A stretch of 64,000 bases of DNA from assembly GCF_000469505.1 (NCBI RefSeq), contig NZ_KI272826.1, positions 79,031 to 143,030 of the forward strand, read 5' to 3'. A model generated the notes under the pieces. The model made no database searches, had not been told where the DNA came from, and saw only the letters and a list, made by a program, of their open reading frames with translations. Positions 27,576 through 36,002 of the stretch are shown here, piece after piece. Made by a program: the position numbers and the translations under genes. Every line of letters starts with the position of its first letter. The first letter of the stretch is position 1. This DNA comes from Leptotrichia sp. oral taxon 215 str. W9775 (GTDB lineage: Bacteria; Fusobacteriota; Fusobacteriia; Fusobacteriales; Leptotrichiaceae).

Positions 27576-28760
27576 ATGAAAAAAATATTGTTTATATTAC
27601 TGATATTTTTATCCTGCAATAATACAAACAGTGATAGCAGGGGAAAAGAATATTTTTATAAACTTCAGGAAAAGTATGTTAAATCAGATGGAGAGAAGGA
27701 TTTTTCAGAACTGCTGGATTTTTATAATGTCTATAAACAGAAGGAAATTAAGGAAGCAAAAGAAAAACTTGAGGAGTTTTATAGACAGAATAAAGATATG
27801 GATGCACTGCAATATATGCTGAAAAATAGTGATATAACAGATAACAGTTATTATCTGGCAACTATTTATGAAGATTGTGAAAATTCCAAATGTCTTGAAA
27901 GGCTGTTAAAGTTTTATAATTCTGCATATGAGCTGACAAAAGATATCGAAAGATTTTCTTCTGTCCTAGATTTCGGAAGTGAAGTTCTTGGAAAGGAAAA
28001 ATATGAGTCGCTGGAAAAATTTTCGATTGATAATAACTCGTTATATGCCATAAATATTAAGAAAACAAGGGAAAACATGATTGAAGAAGAATATGAAAAC
28101 CCAAAAATAAGGATAAAGAATAAGGAATATATTATCTTACAGGAAAAGGAAATAAATTTAGTAAAAGAAAATCAGAAGATAAAATTTTTTCTTATAAGCA
28201 GTACTGTTGAAGGTGGAGGGATTGAATCCTATCTGTATTTCAAAAATAAAGGAAGGGAATATCTGACAAAACTTGAAATACATACAGTAGGGTCTCCATA
28301 TAATATTGAGCTGAAAGATTTGAATGGAGACGGTCAGGAAGAAATAATAATTGAAAATTTAGAAGATGGAATATTTATGTCTTTAAATAAACTCTATGTA
28401 TTTAAAGTTACTGAAAATGGTATGGAAAAAAAACTGAACACGTATGACATAGACTTAAAGAAATATTTTGATTATAAAATGAATATTAAGAATATGGTAA
28501 TTACTGTGAAGGATGACTTTGGATACAGGAAAGATACAGAGTATAAATTACCTGATAGAATAGAGACGAGATTTTTCGGAGCTTTTGATGGAGTAATACA
28601 AGGAGTAGTTAAAGATAAAATTATAATGAGAGTAATTAATTTTCAAAATTATGAAATAGTTTTTGACAAGGATTTAAATTATAAGCTGAAGGCCATCACT
28701 CCAGAAAATAATCCGCTTAACCTATCGGTTAATTACGGACTTTATGAGCAGGCAAAATAA
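27576..28760 (+). CDS. Predicted lipoprotein of unknown function
   Basis: A 394-residue exported protein. The N-terminus MKKILFILLIFLSCNNTNS has a lipobox ending at Cys14. Residues from about 40 to 150 are helical and charged, resembling tetratricopeptide-like or Sel1-like packing. The second half is beta-rich and contains DLNGDGQEEIII (about residue 248), a calcium-binding DxNxDGxE loop of the FG-GAP/VCBS type. I do not recognise a family. AAGAAAGGA precedes the ATG. It is followed by a terminator shared with the gene on the other strand. Confidence 0.8.
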   Translation: MKKILFILLIFLSCNNTNSDSRGKEYFYKLQEKYVKSDGEKDFSELLDFYNVYKQKEIKEAKEKLEEFYRQNKDMDALQYMLKNSDITDNSYYLATIYEDCENSKCLERLLKFYNSAYELTKDIERFSSVLDFGSEVLGKEKYESLEKFSIDNNSLYAINIKKTRENMIEEEYENPKIRIKNKEYIILQEKEINLVKENQKIKFFLISSTVEGGGIESYLYFKNKGREYLTKLEIHTVGSPYNIELKDLNGDGQEEIIIENLEDGIFMSLNKLYVFKVTENGMEKKLNTYDIDLKKYFDYKMNIKNMVITVKDDFGYRKDTEYKLPDRIETRFFGAFDGVIQGVVKDKIIMRVINFQNYEIVFDKDLNYKLKAITPENNPLNLSVNYGLYEQAK

Positions 28761-28801
28761 TAAAATATAATAATTCAAATTATTTAAAGTAATCATAAAT
28801 A

Positions 28802-28847
28802 AAAAACACATCTGCCCCGAGATATACTCCTTATCAGATGTGTTTTT
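28802..28847. terminator. Bidirectional terminator
   Basis: AAAAACACATCTG (28802-28814) and CAGATGTGTTTTT (28835-28847) form a perfect 13-bp stem between convergent genes. Confidence 0.88.
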
Positions 28848-28896
28848 ATTTTCCACAATTTATATTTTTAAGTTTATTTTAAATATTTTCAGCTAA

Positions 28897-29394
28897 CTAT
28901 TCTGAATCCTTTGCTAAAATTTTGTTATCATTTATAAGCTGTTCAGCAACCCATTCAGCAACTTTTCCTGTAATTTCAACACAATGACGTTTTCTTTCAG
29001 GACTTTTAAAGTCGTCGCCTCTCCATTTTCTTGTCATTACACGGCAGCAGCATGATCCATATTCTTTCATAGTGTAGTCATGAAGACCTTTTGACATTTC
29101 AAACATTTTTTCCTGCATTGCTTCTCCCTGAGTTCTTCCGTAAACAATTCCTAATGCCATTTGTCCTCCAGATACAGATCCGCAAAGACATCCTGCTTTT
29201 CCCATTCCTATAGGGAATCCACTTGCCATTTTAACAACTTCAGGTTGATATGGCTGTCCAAGATAGTTGTTTATAACTGTAACAACTGCTTCACTACAGA
29301 AAAAAGTTCCGTCATCGTAAAGTTCTTCAGCATCCTTTTTAATTTTTGCAACAAGTTCTTCTTTTGTGTATTGAGTTGTATCAATTTTATCCAT
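28897..29394 (-). CDS. C_GCAxxG_C_C family protein
   Basis: A 165-residue protein matching the C_GCAxxG_C_C family: CSEAV near residue 34, GMGKAGCLCGSVSGGQMALG around 66-85, then YGSCCCRVM and a late RKRHC. The Cys pattern suggests a bound metal or Fe-S centre; the function of the family is not established. No signal peptide. The start at 29394 is chosen because GGAGGAG lies 6-7 nt upstream; an in-frame ATG at 29412 would overlap that site. Confidence 0.85.
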   Translation of the reverse strand: MDKIDTTQYTKEELVAKIKKDAEELYDDGTFFCSEAVVTVINNYLGQPYQPEVVKMASGFPIGMGKAGCLCGSVSGGQMALGIVYGRTQGEAMQEKMFEMSKGLHDYTMKEYGSCCCRVMTRKWRGDDFKSPERKRHCVEITGKVAEWVAEQLINDNKILAKDSE

Positions 29395-29706
29395 TGTTCT
29401 CTCCTCCAACATGATATAATTAAAAAAATAACTTTTTCTCTTTATAATATAGCATATAAAATAAAATTATGGAAGAAGGAAAAACAAATACAGTATTTGA
29501 AATTTGAATATACACAACAAACGTTATTGAATAAATTTATAAATTGCTAGGGAAAAGTATTATTTAAAGGATTTGAACAAAATTAAACAATAAATTTACA
29601 GATTTATAAAAAAACTCGATAAAAGTTGTAAAATAGCGATAAATATGATACCATAGAATGTACAATTGGGAATTGGAAATGTTATGAAAATGTTGGAGGA
29701 AAAAAT
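29395..29706. other. Intergenic region between divergent genes
   Basis: About 310 bp of very AT-rich sequence between the minus-strand C_GCAxxG gene and the plus-strand DUF445 gene. It holds the two ribosome binding sites (GGAGGAG on the minus strand, TTGGAGGA on the plus) and several TATAAT-like hexamers, but I see no convincing -35/-10 pair, RNA structure or small gene. Confidence 0.5.
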
Positions 29707-30330
29707 TTGAAGAATCTTGTGATACAGTTTTTAATAATGGTATCTGTGGGAACGTTAATTGGATGGTTTACAAACTATTTAGCCATAAAGCTGTTATTTA
29801 GACCTTATAAGGAAGTGAACCTGCTGTTTTTCAAAATACAGGGACTTATACCAAAAAGAAGGGATGAAATCGCTGTAAATATATCGGAAGTTATTGAAAA
29901 GGAGCTCATATCCCTTGATGATATAGCCGAAAAGTTTCAGAACAGTGAATTTAATGAAGAAATGATTGATGAACTGCTTGATAAAATAATCGGGGAAAAA
30001 CTGCAGAGAAGCATTTTAGAGAAAAATCCGCTGCTGAAAATGTTAATTAATGATTCGATGATAGAAAAAATAAAGAAGTATTTTAAAAATGCAATACTTG
30101 AAAACAAGGAAGAAATAATCTCGGAAATAATTAAAATTGCAAAAGATAAAATAGACTTCAAGGAAATAATGCTTTCAAAAATGCAGAATTTTTCACTTGA
30201 GGAAACAGAAGAGATAATATTGAGAATTTCTAAAAATGAATTAAAGCATATAGAAATAATAGGCGGAATATTAGGTGGAGTTATTGCAGTGTTCCAGTTT
30301 TTTATAATGCTGTTTGTAAGACAAATATAA
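29707..30330 (+). CDS. DUF445 family membrane protein
   Basis: A 207-residue protein with a membrane helix at each end (residues 5-25 and about 183-204) and a charged helical middle. GWFTNYLAIKLLFRPYKEV and GLIPKRRDEIAVNISEVIEKEL are DUF445 hallmarks, and the closing HIEIIGGILGGVIAVFQ is typical too. Function unknown; the fold resembles YheB-type envelope proteins. The start is TTG behind TTGGAGG. It precedes ruvB by 15 nt. Confidence 0.85.
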   Translation: MKNLVIQFLIMVSVGTLIGWFTNYLAIKLLFRPYKEVNLLFFKIQGLIPKRRDEIAVNISEVIEKELISLDDIAEKFQNSEFNEEMIDELLDKIIGEKLQRSILEKNPLLKMLINDSMIEKIKKYFKNAILENKEEIISEIIKIAKDKIDFKEIMLSKMQNFSLEETEEIILRISKNELKHIEIIGGILGGVIAVFQFFIMLFVRQI

Positions 30331-30345
30331 AAGCGGTAGGTAGAT

Positions 30346-31392
30346 ATGATGGATGATGAAAGAATATTGGCACCAAAGGAACTCAGTGAAGACAATATTC
30401 AAAAGTCTTTACGTCCAAAAACTTTTAATGAGTATATAGGACAGGAAGATTTAAAGGAAAAAATGAATATTTTTATAAAAGCTGCAAAAATGAGAAATGA
30501 GGCAATGGATCATATACTTCTTTATGGACCGCCGGGGCTTGGAAAAACCACCCTTGCAGGAGTTATTGCAACAGAAATGGGAGTGAATCTTAAAGTCACT
30601 ACCGGACCTGTTCTGGAAAAGGCTGGAGATTTAGCGGCAATTTTGACATCTCTTGAAGAAAACGATATCCTGTTTATAGATGAAATTCATAGGCTTAATA
30701 CGTCGGTGGAGGAAATACTTTATCCTGCTATGGAAGACGGGGAACTGGATATTCTTATTGGGAAAGGTCCGGCCGCAAGAAGTATAAGAATTGAACTTCC
30801 AAAGTTTACTCTGATTGGAGCAACAACAAGGGCAGGACAGCTGAGTACTCCACTGAGGGACAGATTTGGGGTAACTCATCGTATGGAATACTACAAGCTG
30901 GAAGAACTGAAGGAAATTATAAGAAGAGGAACGAGCATACTTAATGTAAAGTACGATGAAGACGGAATAGAGGAAATTGCAAGAAGAAGCAGGGGAACCC
31001 CCAGAATAGCCAATAGGCTTTTAAAAAGAGCAAGGGATTATGCCCTTGTTACAGGAAACGGAGTTCTTAATAAGGAAAGCGTAAATGGAATACTGAAACT
31101 GCTTGGAGTGGATGAAAATGGACTTGATGAACTTGACAGGAATATACTGAAATCAATCATAACCGTGTATAACGGCGGACCTGTGGGAATTGAGACATTG
31201 TCACTGCTTCTGGGTGAGGACAAGAGAACAATAGAAGAAGTTTATGAACCTTATCTTGTGAAAATAGGCTTCATTAAAAGAACTCAGAGGGGAAGAATTG
31301 TTACAGAACATGGATACAGACATCTTGGGCTTGAAAAGGCGTTGTCAGGTAAGGAAGATGTTGAAAATGATTATGAAAATAGATTATTTTAA
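30346..31392 (+). CDS. ruvB: Holliday junction branch migration ATPase RuvB
   Basis: AAA+ motor that drives branch migration with RuvA. The 348-residue product has Walker A (GPPGLGKTT, about residues 61-69), Walker B (LFIDEIHRL), sensor 1 (IGATTRAG), an arginine finger region (STPLRDRFG) and the C-terminal winged helix ([11 protein letters not shown]). ruvA and ruvC are not adjacent. Confidence 0.96.
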   Translation: MMDDERILAPKELSEDNIQKSLRPKTFNEYIGQEDLKEKMNIFIKAAKMRNEAMDHILLYGPPGLGKTTLAGVIATEMGVNLKVTTGPVLEKAGDLAAILTSLEENDILFIDEIHRLNTSVEEILYPAMEDGELDILIGKGPAARSIRIELPKFTLIGATTRAGQLSTPLRDRFGVTHRMEYYKLEELKEIIRRGTSILNVKYDEDGIEEIARRSRGTPRIANRLLKRARDYALVTGNGVLNKESVNGILKLLGVDENGLDELDRNILKSIITVYNGGPVGIETLSLLLGEDKRTIEEVYEPYLVKIGFIKRTQRGRIVTEHGYRHLGLEKALSGKEDVENDYENRLF

Positions 31393-31455
31393 AGAGCTTT
31401 TCCTAATTGGAAATAGGTTATATTCAAAGTATAATAAATGTTGAGGTGTATTTAA

Positions 31456-32163
31456 TTGTTGACAGTCATAGCAGATAAGAAGAATATTAATGGAAATGAA
31501 ATTCTGATAAATGACAGGGGAGACTGTAACCACATACAGAATGTCTATCGTTTAAATGTGGGGGACAGATTAAGGGTTATTGATGGTGAATATGAATATG
31601 CCACTGAAATTACCGGCATGGGCAAAAAAGAAATAAAACTAAAAATAATAGAGAAAAAAACTGATAATTATTCGCTGAATATTAATATAGATGTTGCACT
31701 CGGAATATTGAAAAATGACAAGATGAATCTAGCAATTCAGAAACTTACAGAAATTGGAATAAATAAAATAATACCTTTAAAAACTGAGAGGGTTGTTGTA
31801 AAGATTAATGAAAAAAAGGAAAAATGGGAAACAGTGGTAAGAGAATCCCTTAAGCAGTGTAAAGGTGTAAAGTTTACAGAGATTGATGAAGTGACAGGGC
31901 TACAAAGCATAAACTATGAATTATATGATAAAATTATATATGCTTACGAGAATAGCTGTGAATCGGAAATTTTATTTAATTTAATTGATAATAAGGATAA
32001 AAATATTTTATATATTGTTGGGCCTGAAGGAGGCATAACTGAAGAGGAGGTTATGTTTCTGAAAAGTAAGGGCGGAATTGAAATAAGTCTTGGAAAGAGA
32101 ATATTGAGGGCAGAAACGGCGGCAATTGTCATAGGAGGTATACTGGCAAATGTCTATAAGTAA
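31456..32163 (+). CDS. rsmE: 16S rRNA (uracil-1498-N3)-methyltransferase
   Basis: A 235-residue SPOUT-class RNA methyltransferase. A small N-terminal PUA-like domain (about residues 1-70) is followed by the knot domain with LGILKNDKMNLAIQKLTEIGI, IVGPEGGITEEEV and LGKRILRAETAAIV, the AdoMet-binding trefoil loops. Start is TTG with GAGGTG upstream. The end overlaps mtaB by 14 nt. Confidence 0.94.
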   Translation: MLTVIADKKNINGNEILINDRGDCNHIQNVYRLNVGDRLRVIDGEYEYATEITGMGKKEIKLKIIEKKTDNYSLNINIDVALGILKNDKMNLAIQKLTEIGINKIIPLKTERVVVKINEKKEKWETVVRESLKQCKGVKFTEIDEVTGLQSINYELYDKIIYAYENSCESEILFNLIDNKDKNILYIVGPEGGITEEEVMFLKSKGGIEISLGKRILRAETAAIVIGGILANVYK

Positions 32164-33520
32164 CAAAGATATGGAAAGAGTAACAGAAGATAAAAAGCAG
32201 AAGGAAAAAACGGTGGCATTTTACACGTTGGGATGTAAAGTGAACCAGTATGAAACAGAAATTATAAAGAAGGATTTTCTTGATAATGACTACAGGGAAG
32301 TAGACTTTGAAGAAAAAGCAGATGTATATGTTGTAAATACATGTACAGTTACAAATGTCGCTGACAGGAAGAACAGGAAAATGCTGCGGCGTGCAAAAAA
32401 TAACAATCCTGATTCAGTTGTAGTAGCTACAGGCTGTTATGCACAGACGAATCTTGATGACCTGAAGGAAATGAAGGAAATAGACTTCATTATAGGAAAT
32501 TCAAAAAAGGAAAATGTGTTCAGCATAGTTGACAAGAATGTTTCACATTATCAGGTAGACAACATATTTGATGAGAAGGAGTACAGTTCTAAAAAATATA
32601 CAGTATTGAGGGAGAAGGCAAGAGCGTTTGTAAAAATACAGGACGGATGTACAAAATTCTGTTCCTACTGTAAAATACCCTATGCAAGGGGACTGAGCAG
32701 ATCAAGAGCTGTTGAAAGTGTTCTTGAAGAAATAACTTATCTTGGTGAGCAGGGGTATAAGGAAGTTGTCCTGACAGGTATAAATATGAGTGAATATGGG
32801 CTTGATCTGGAACCAAAAACTGATTTTGATAATGTACTTGAAAAAATACTGGAAATAGATACTATTGAAAGAGTGAGAGTAAGTTCGGCTTATCCAGATA
32901 CAATAACGGATAAATTTTTGCATATGCTTAAAAATAATCCGAAGCTGATGCCCCATCTGCATGTATCGATTCAGACAATGGATGATAAAATACTACATCT
33001 TATGAGAAGGGAATATGAAGCAAAGTTTGTAGTGGATATACTTCAGAAGGTTCAGAAGGAAGTTCCTGAAATTTCCCTGACAGCTGATGTTATAGTTGGA
33101 TTTCCTCAGGAAGAGGAGGAAAATTTCAGTAATACTATGAAAAATCTTGAACTGATAGGATTTTCAGATTTACACGTATTTCCTTATTCTGACAGGGAAA
33201 AAACCACAGCTGCAAAGCTTGATGGGAAAGTTGAGTCGCAGGTAAAAAAAATGCGTGTGAAAATGGTGGAAGAGCTGAATAAAAGAAAATATGCAGAATT
33301 TAGAGAAAATATGATTGGAAGCAGCCAGAAAATTTACATAGAAGAAATCACAGAAGATATAGCTTATGGATATACTGAAAATTATATAAAGGTATTTATG
33401 AAACTGAAAAATGAAAATGAAAATAATCTCGATGTTAAGGTATCAGATATGGTTGATGTAATTATAACAGGATTTGATGGTACTTTACTTGAGGGAAATA
33501 TAATAAAAATATGGGATTGA
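32150..33520 (+). CDS. mtaB: tRNA t6A37 methylthiotransferase MtaB
   Basis: Radical-SAM enzyme that converts t6A37 to ms2t6A37 in tRNAs reading ANN codons. The 456-residue product has the N-terminal UPF0004 domain with its cluster cysteines (LGCKVNQYE, NTCTVTN, ATGCYAQ), the radical-SAM CxxxCxxC as CTKFCSYC at about residue 167, and a C-terminal TRAM-like domain. It overlaps rsmE by 14 nt, implying translational coupling. Confidence 0.94.
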   Translation: MSISNKDMERVTEDKKQKEKTVAFYTLGCKVNQYETEIIKKDFLDNDYREVDFEEKADVYVVNTCTVTNVADRKNRKMLRRAKNNNPDSVVVATGCYAQTNLDDLKEMKEIDFIIGNSKKENVFSIVDKNVSHYQVDNIFDEKEYSSKKYTVLREKARAFVKIQDGCTKFCSYCKIPYARGLSRSRAVESVLEEITYLGEQGYKEVVLTGINMSEYGLDLEPKTDFDNVLEKILEIDTIERVRVSSAYPDTITDKFLHMLKNNPKLMPHLHVSIQTMDDKILHLMRREYEAKFVVDILQKVQKEVPEISLTADVIVGFPQEEEENFSNTMKNLELIGFSDLHVFPYSDREKTTAAKLDGKVESQVKKMRVKMVEELNKRKYAEFRENMIGSSQKIYIEEITEDIAYGYTENYIKVFMKLKNENENNLDVKVSDMVDVIITGFDGTLLEGNIIKIWD

Positions 33521-33547
33521 AAAAATTAAATAAAAAGGAAGTGTAGA

Positions 33548-33907
33548 ATGAAAGGGAAAAACGATTTGGAACTGGAAAAAGAAGTTTCTTCAATAGTTAA
33601 TATTATTGAAGATAAAAAAGGACAGGATATTAAAGTGTATGACATGAGAGGAAGATCGCCATTTTTTGATTATTCCATATTATGTACAGGAAGTTCTTCA
33701 AGAAATATTGAAGCGATAGCGTCAGATATAAAGAAAAGTCTGACAAATATTAGAAATGTGGAAGGACTTGAAGAATGTAACTGGGTTCTGATAGATGGCG
33801 GAGACATTATTGTAAGTGTATTTAGTAAGGATGCAAGGGAATACTACCAGCTGGATGCATTTTATTCAGGAGTTAACGGAAACCAGACAGAAGAAGAGAT
33901 AGATTAA
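33548..33907 (+). CDS. rsfS: Ribosome silencing factor RsfS
   Basis: A 119-residue protein that binds L14 and blocks subunit joining in starvation. It shows KGQDIKVYDMRGRSPFFDYSI, CTGSSSRNIEAIA and WVLIDGGDIIVSVFSKDAREYYQLD, all family hallmarks. It lies 27 nt after mtaB and 39 nt before the PBP2 gene. Confidence 0.94.
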   Translation: MKGKNDLELEKEVSSIVNIIEDKKGQDIKVYDMRGRSPFFDYSILCTGSSSRNIEAIASDIKKSLTNIRNVEGLEECNWVLIDGGDIIVSVFSKDAREYYQLDAFYSGVNGNQTEEEID

Positions 33908-33946
33908 TAAAACATATAGAAGTGCGTATTTGAAGGAGTAAAATAT

Positions 33947-35980
33947 ATGAGAGAACTGGATAAGGAGGGAAGAAGCCCTAGATACATTGCTTTCATCTCT
34001 CTGGTAACACTTGTTTTTTTAATTTTTATAGGAAGATTGTTCGCGATACAGATACTGGAAGCTTCAAAATACGAAGAAAGAGCATTGCAGAACAGAATAA
34101 GGACTAATATTATAAAAGCAACAAGAGGGGAAATATATGACAGGAATGGAAAACTTCTCGCAAAAAATATTACAGGATATATGCTGGTTCATTATGCTAC
34201 AAAACAGATAGACTCTACAGATACAAAAATTCTGAGGGAAATACAGAGTTTTAATATGGATCAGATAAGAGAGAGACTGTCAAAAGAGAAAAAATCCAGA
34301 CAGGAAAAACTTCTGGAAACAATAATAGACATAAAAAAAATAAGTGAACTTACAGGGTATACAACAGATTACATTATTACAAGGTTTTTTAAACAGCCAC
34401 GTATAGGAACTGATAAATCAATACTTGTTATAGAAGATTTAGATAAGAATATAGCTTTAAAAGCTATAGAAAAAATCGATAATAATAGGATAGATATAGT
34501 AGAATATAATAAAAGATTTTATCCTGAAGACAGTATTGCTTCACATGTAATAGGAAATGTAAAACCTATTGATGAGAAGGAATATGAAAAACTAAAAGAA
34601 GAAGGGTATCAGAATACAGATCTTATAGGGAAAAAAGGTGTCGAAAAGCAATATGATAAAGAAATGAAAGGTCAGGATGGAGTTGAAAATGTTGAAGTTG
34701 ATGCTAAAGGTAATACAATAAGACGTTTAGAAAATACTGATAGTATAGCTGGTAAGAGTATATATTTATCAATTGATTTAGAATTGCAAAAATATATGAC
34801 AAAGGCTTTTGAAGGGGAAAGTGGAGCATTTATTGCAATGGAAGCAAAAACGGGGAAAATAATAACTTTTGTAAGTTATCCTGAAATAAGCCTTAATCTG
34901 TTAAGTTCAAGAATTCCTGATGCACAATGGAATGAACTGGTGAATTCAAAATCAAAACCACTTGTAAATAAGGGAATTGCTGGATTATATCCTCCTGGAT
35001 CAACTTACAAGGCTGTAACAGGAGTGGCTATCCTTGAATCAGGAATTTCTCCATATGAAAGTGTAGTATCAACAGGACAGTACAGATATAAAGGACTCGT
35101 ATTCAGAGATTCCAGTAAATCAGGACATGGAGTCACTAATTTTAATAAATCAATAGAACAATCAGTAAATACTTATTATTATGTATTTTCACAAAAGGCA
35201 GGATTAGATAATGTCATAAAATATTCTAAGGAATTTGGAATAGGTGAAAAAACAGGAATAGATATTCCTGGAGAATTACCTGGAACATTACCTACACCTG
35301 AATGGAAAAAGAAAAGATTTAAAAATTCAAAGAATCCTGGTGACAGAACATGGCTTCCGGGAGATCTTATAAATATGTCCATCGGTCAGGGATATGTGCT
35401 TACAACACCTTTACAGATTGCATCTGTCTACCAGATTATAGCTAATAACGGTGTAATGATGAAACCTACAGTTGTGGATAAGTTTATGCTGTATGACGGT
35501 AAAATGGAAATTAATAAACCGCAGGTAGTAAGAAAAGTAAATATAAGTGAAAAGACTCTTAAATTGATGCAGAATGCATTGAGATTGCCTGTTGCGGGAG
35601 CAGGGGGAACTGCCAAAATTTTAAGATTTAATGATTTTCCTGTATCAGCAAAAACAGGTACAGCACAGAATACAGGATTTAAGGACCACCACTCATGGAT
35701 TGCGGGATATTTTCCATCAAATAATCCTGAAATTGTTTTTGTGTCAATTGTAGAAGGTGGAGGTTATGGAGGAACGGCATCAGGAAATATGGCAAGAATC
35801 TTTATTGAAAAATACAGGGAACTTGACAGGGCAAGAAAAAATGCCGCAGCTGCTGAAGAAGCAAAAAAACAGCAGCAGAATAACCAAAATAACCAGAATT
35901 CACAGAATAATCAGAATGGACAAAATAACGTAGCTGTTCAAAATAATGGTCAGAGAAAAAGAAGAGGAAATAAAAGATAA
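33947..35980 (+). CDS. mrdA: Penicillin-binding protein 2 (elongation transpeptidase)
   Basis: A class B PBP that cross-links peptidoglycan during elongation. The 677-residue product has one N-terminal membrane anchor (about residues 15-37), a dimerisation domain (RGEIYDRNGKLLAKN), and the transpeptidase triad: SxxK as STYK (about 352), SVN (about 405) and KTGT (about 568). Length and the G-rich end (GGGYGGTASGNMA) fit PBP2. The last 30-40 residues are a Gln/Asn-only tail followed by RKRRGNKR, unusual for the family. No mreBCD or rodA is adjacent. Confidence 0.93.
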   Translation: MRELDKEGRSPRYIAFISLVTLVFLIFIGRLFAIQILEASKYEERALQNRIRTNIIKATRGEIYDRNGKLLAKNITGYMLVHYATKQIDSTDTKILREIQSFNMDQIRERLSKEKKSRQEKLLETIIDIKKISELTGYTTDYIITRFFKQPRIGTDKSILVIEDLDKNIALKAIEKIDNNRIDIVEYNKRFYPEDSIASHVIGNVKPIDEKEYEKLKEEGYQNTDLIGKKGVEKQYDKEMKGQDGVENVEVDAKGNTIRRLENTDSIAGKSIYLSIDLELQKYMTKAFEGESGAFIAMEAKTGKIITFVSYPEISLNLLSSRIPDAQWNELVNSKSKPLVNKGIAGLYPPGSTYKAVTGVAILESGISPYESVVSTGQYRYKGLVFRDSSKSGHGVTNFNKSIEQSVNTYYYVFSQKAGLDNVIKYSKEFGIGEKTGIDIPGELPGTLPTPEWKKKRFKNSKNPGDRTWLPGDLINMSIGQGYVLTTPLQIASVYQIIANNGVMMKPTVVDKFMLYDGKMEINKPQVVRKVNISEKTLKLMQNALRLPVAGAGGTAKILRFNDFPVSAKTGTAQNTGFKDHHSWIAGYFPSNNPEIVFVSIVEGGGYGGTASGNMARIFIEKYRELDRARKNAAAAEEAKKQQQNNQNNQNSQNNQNGQNNVAVQNNGQRKRRGNKR

Positions 35981-36002
35981 ATAAAGAAAAGGAGGTAATT
36001 AG

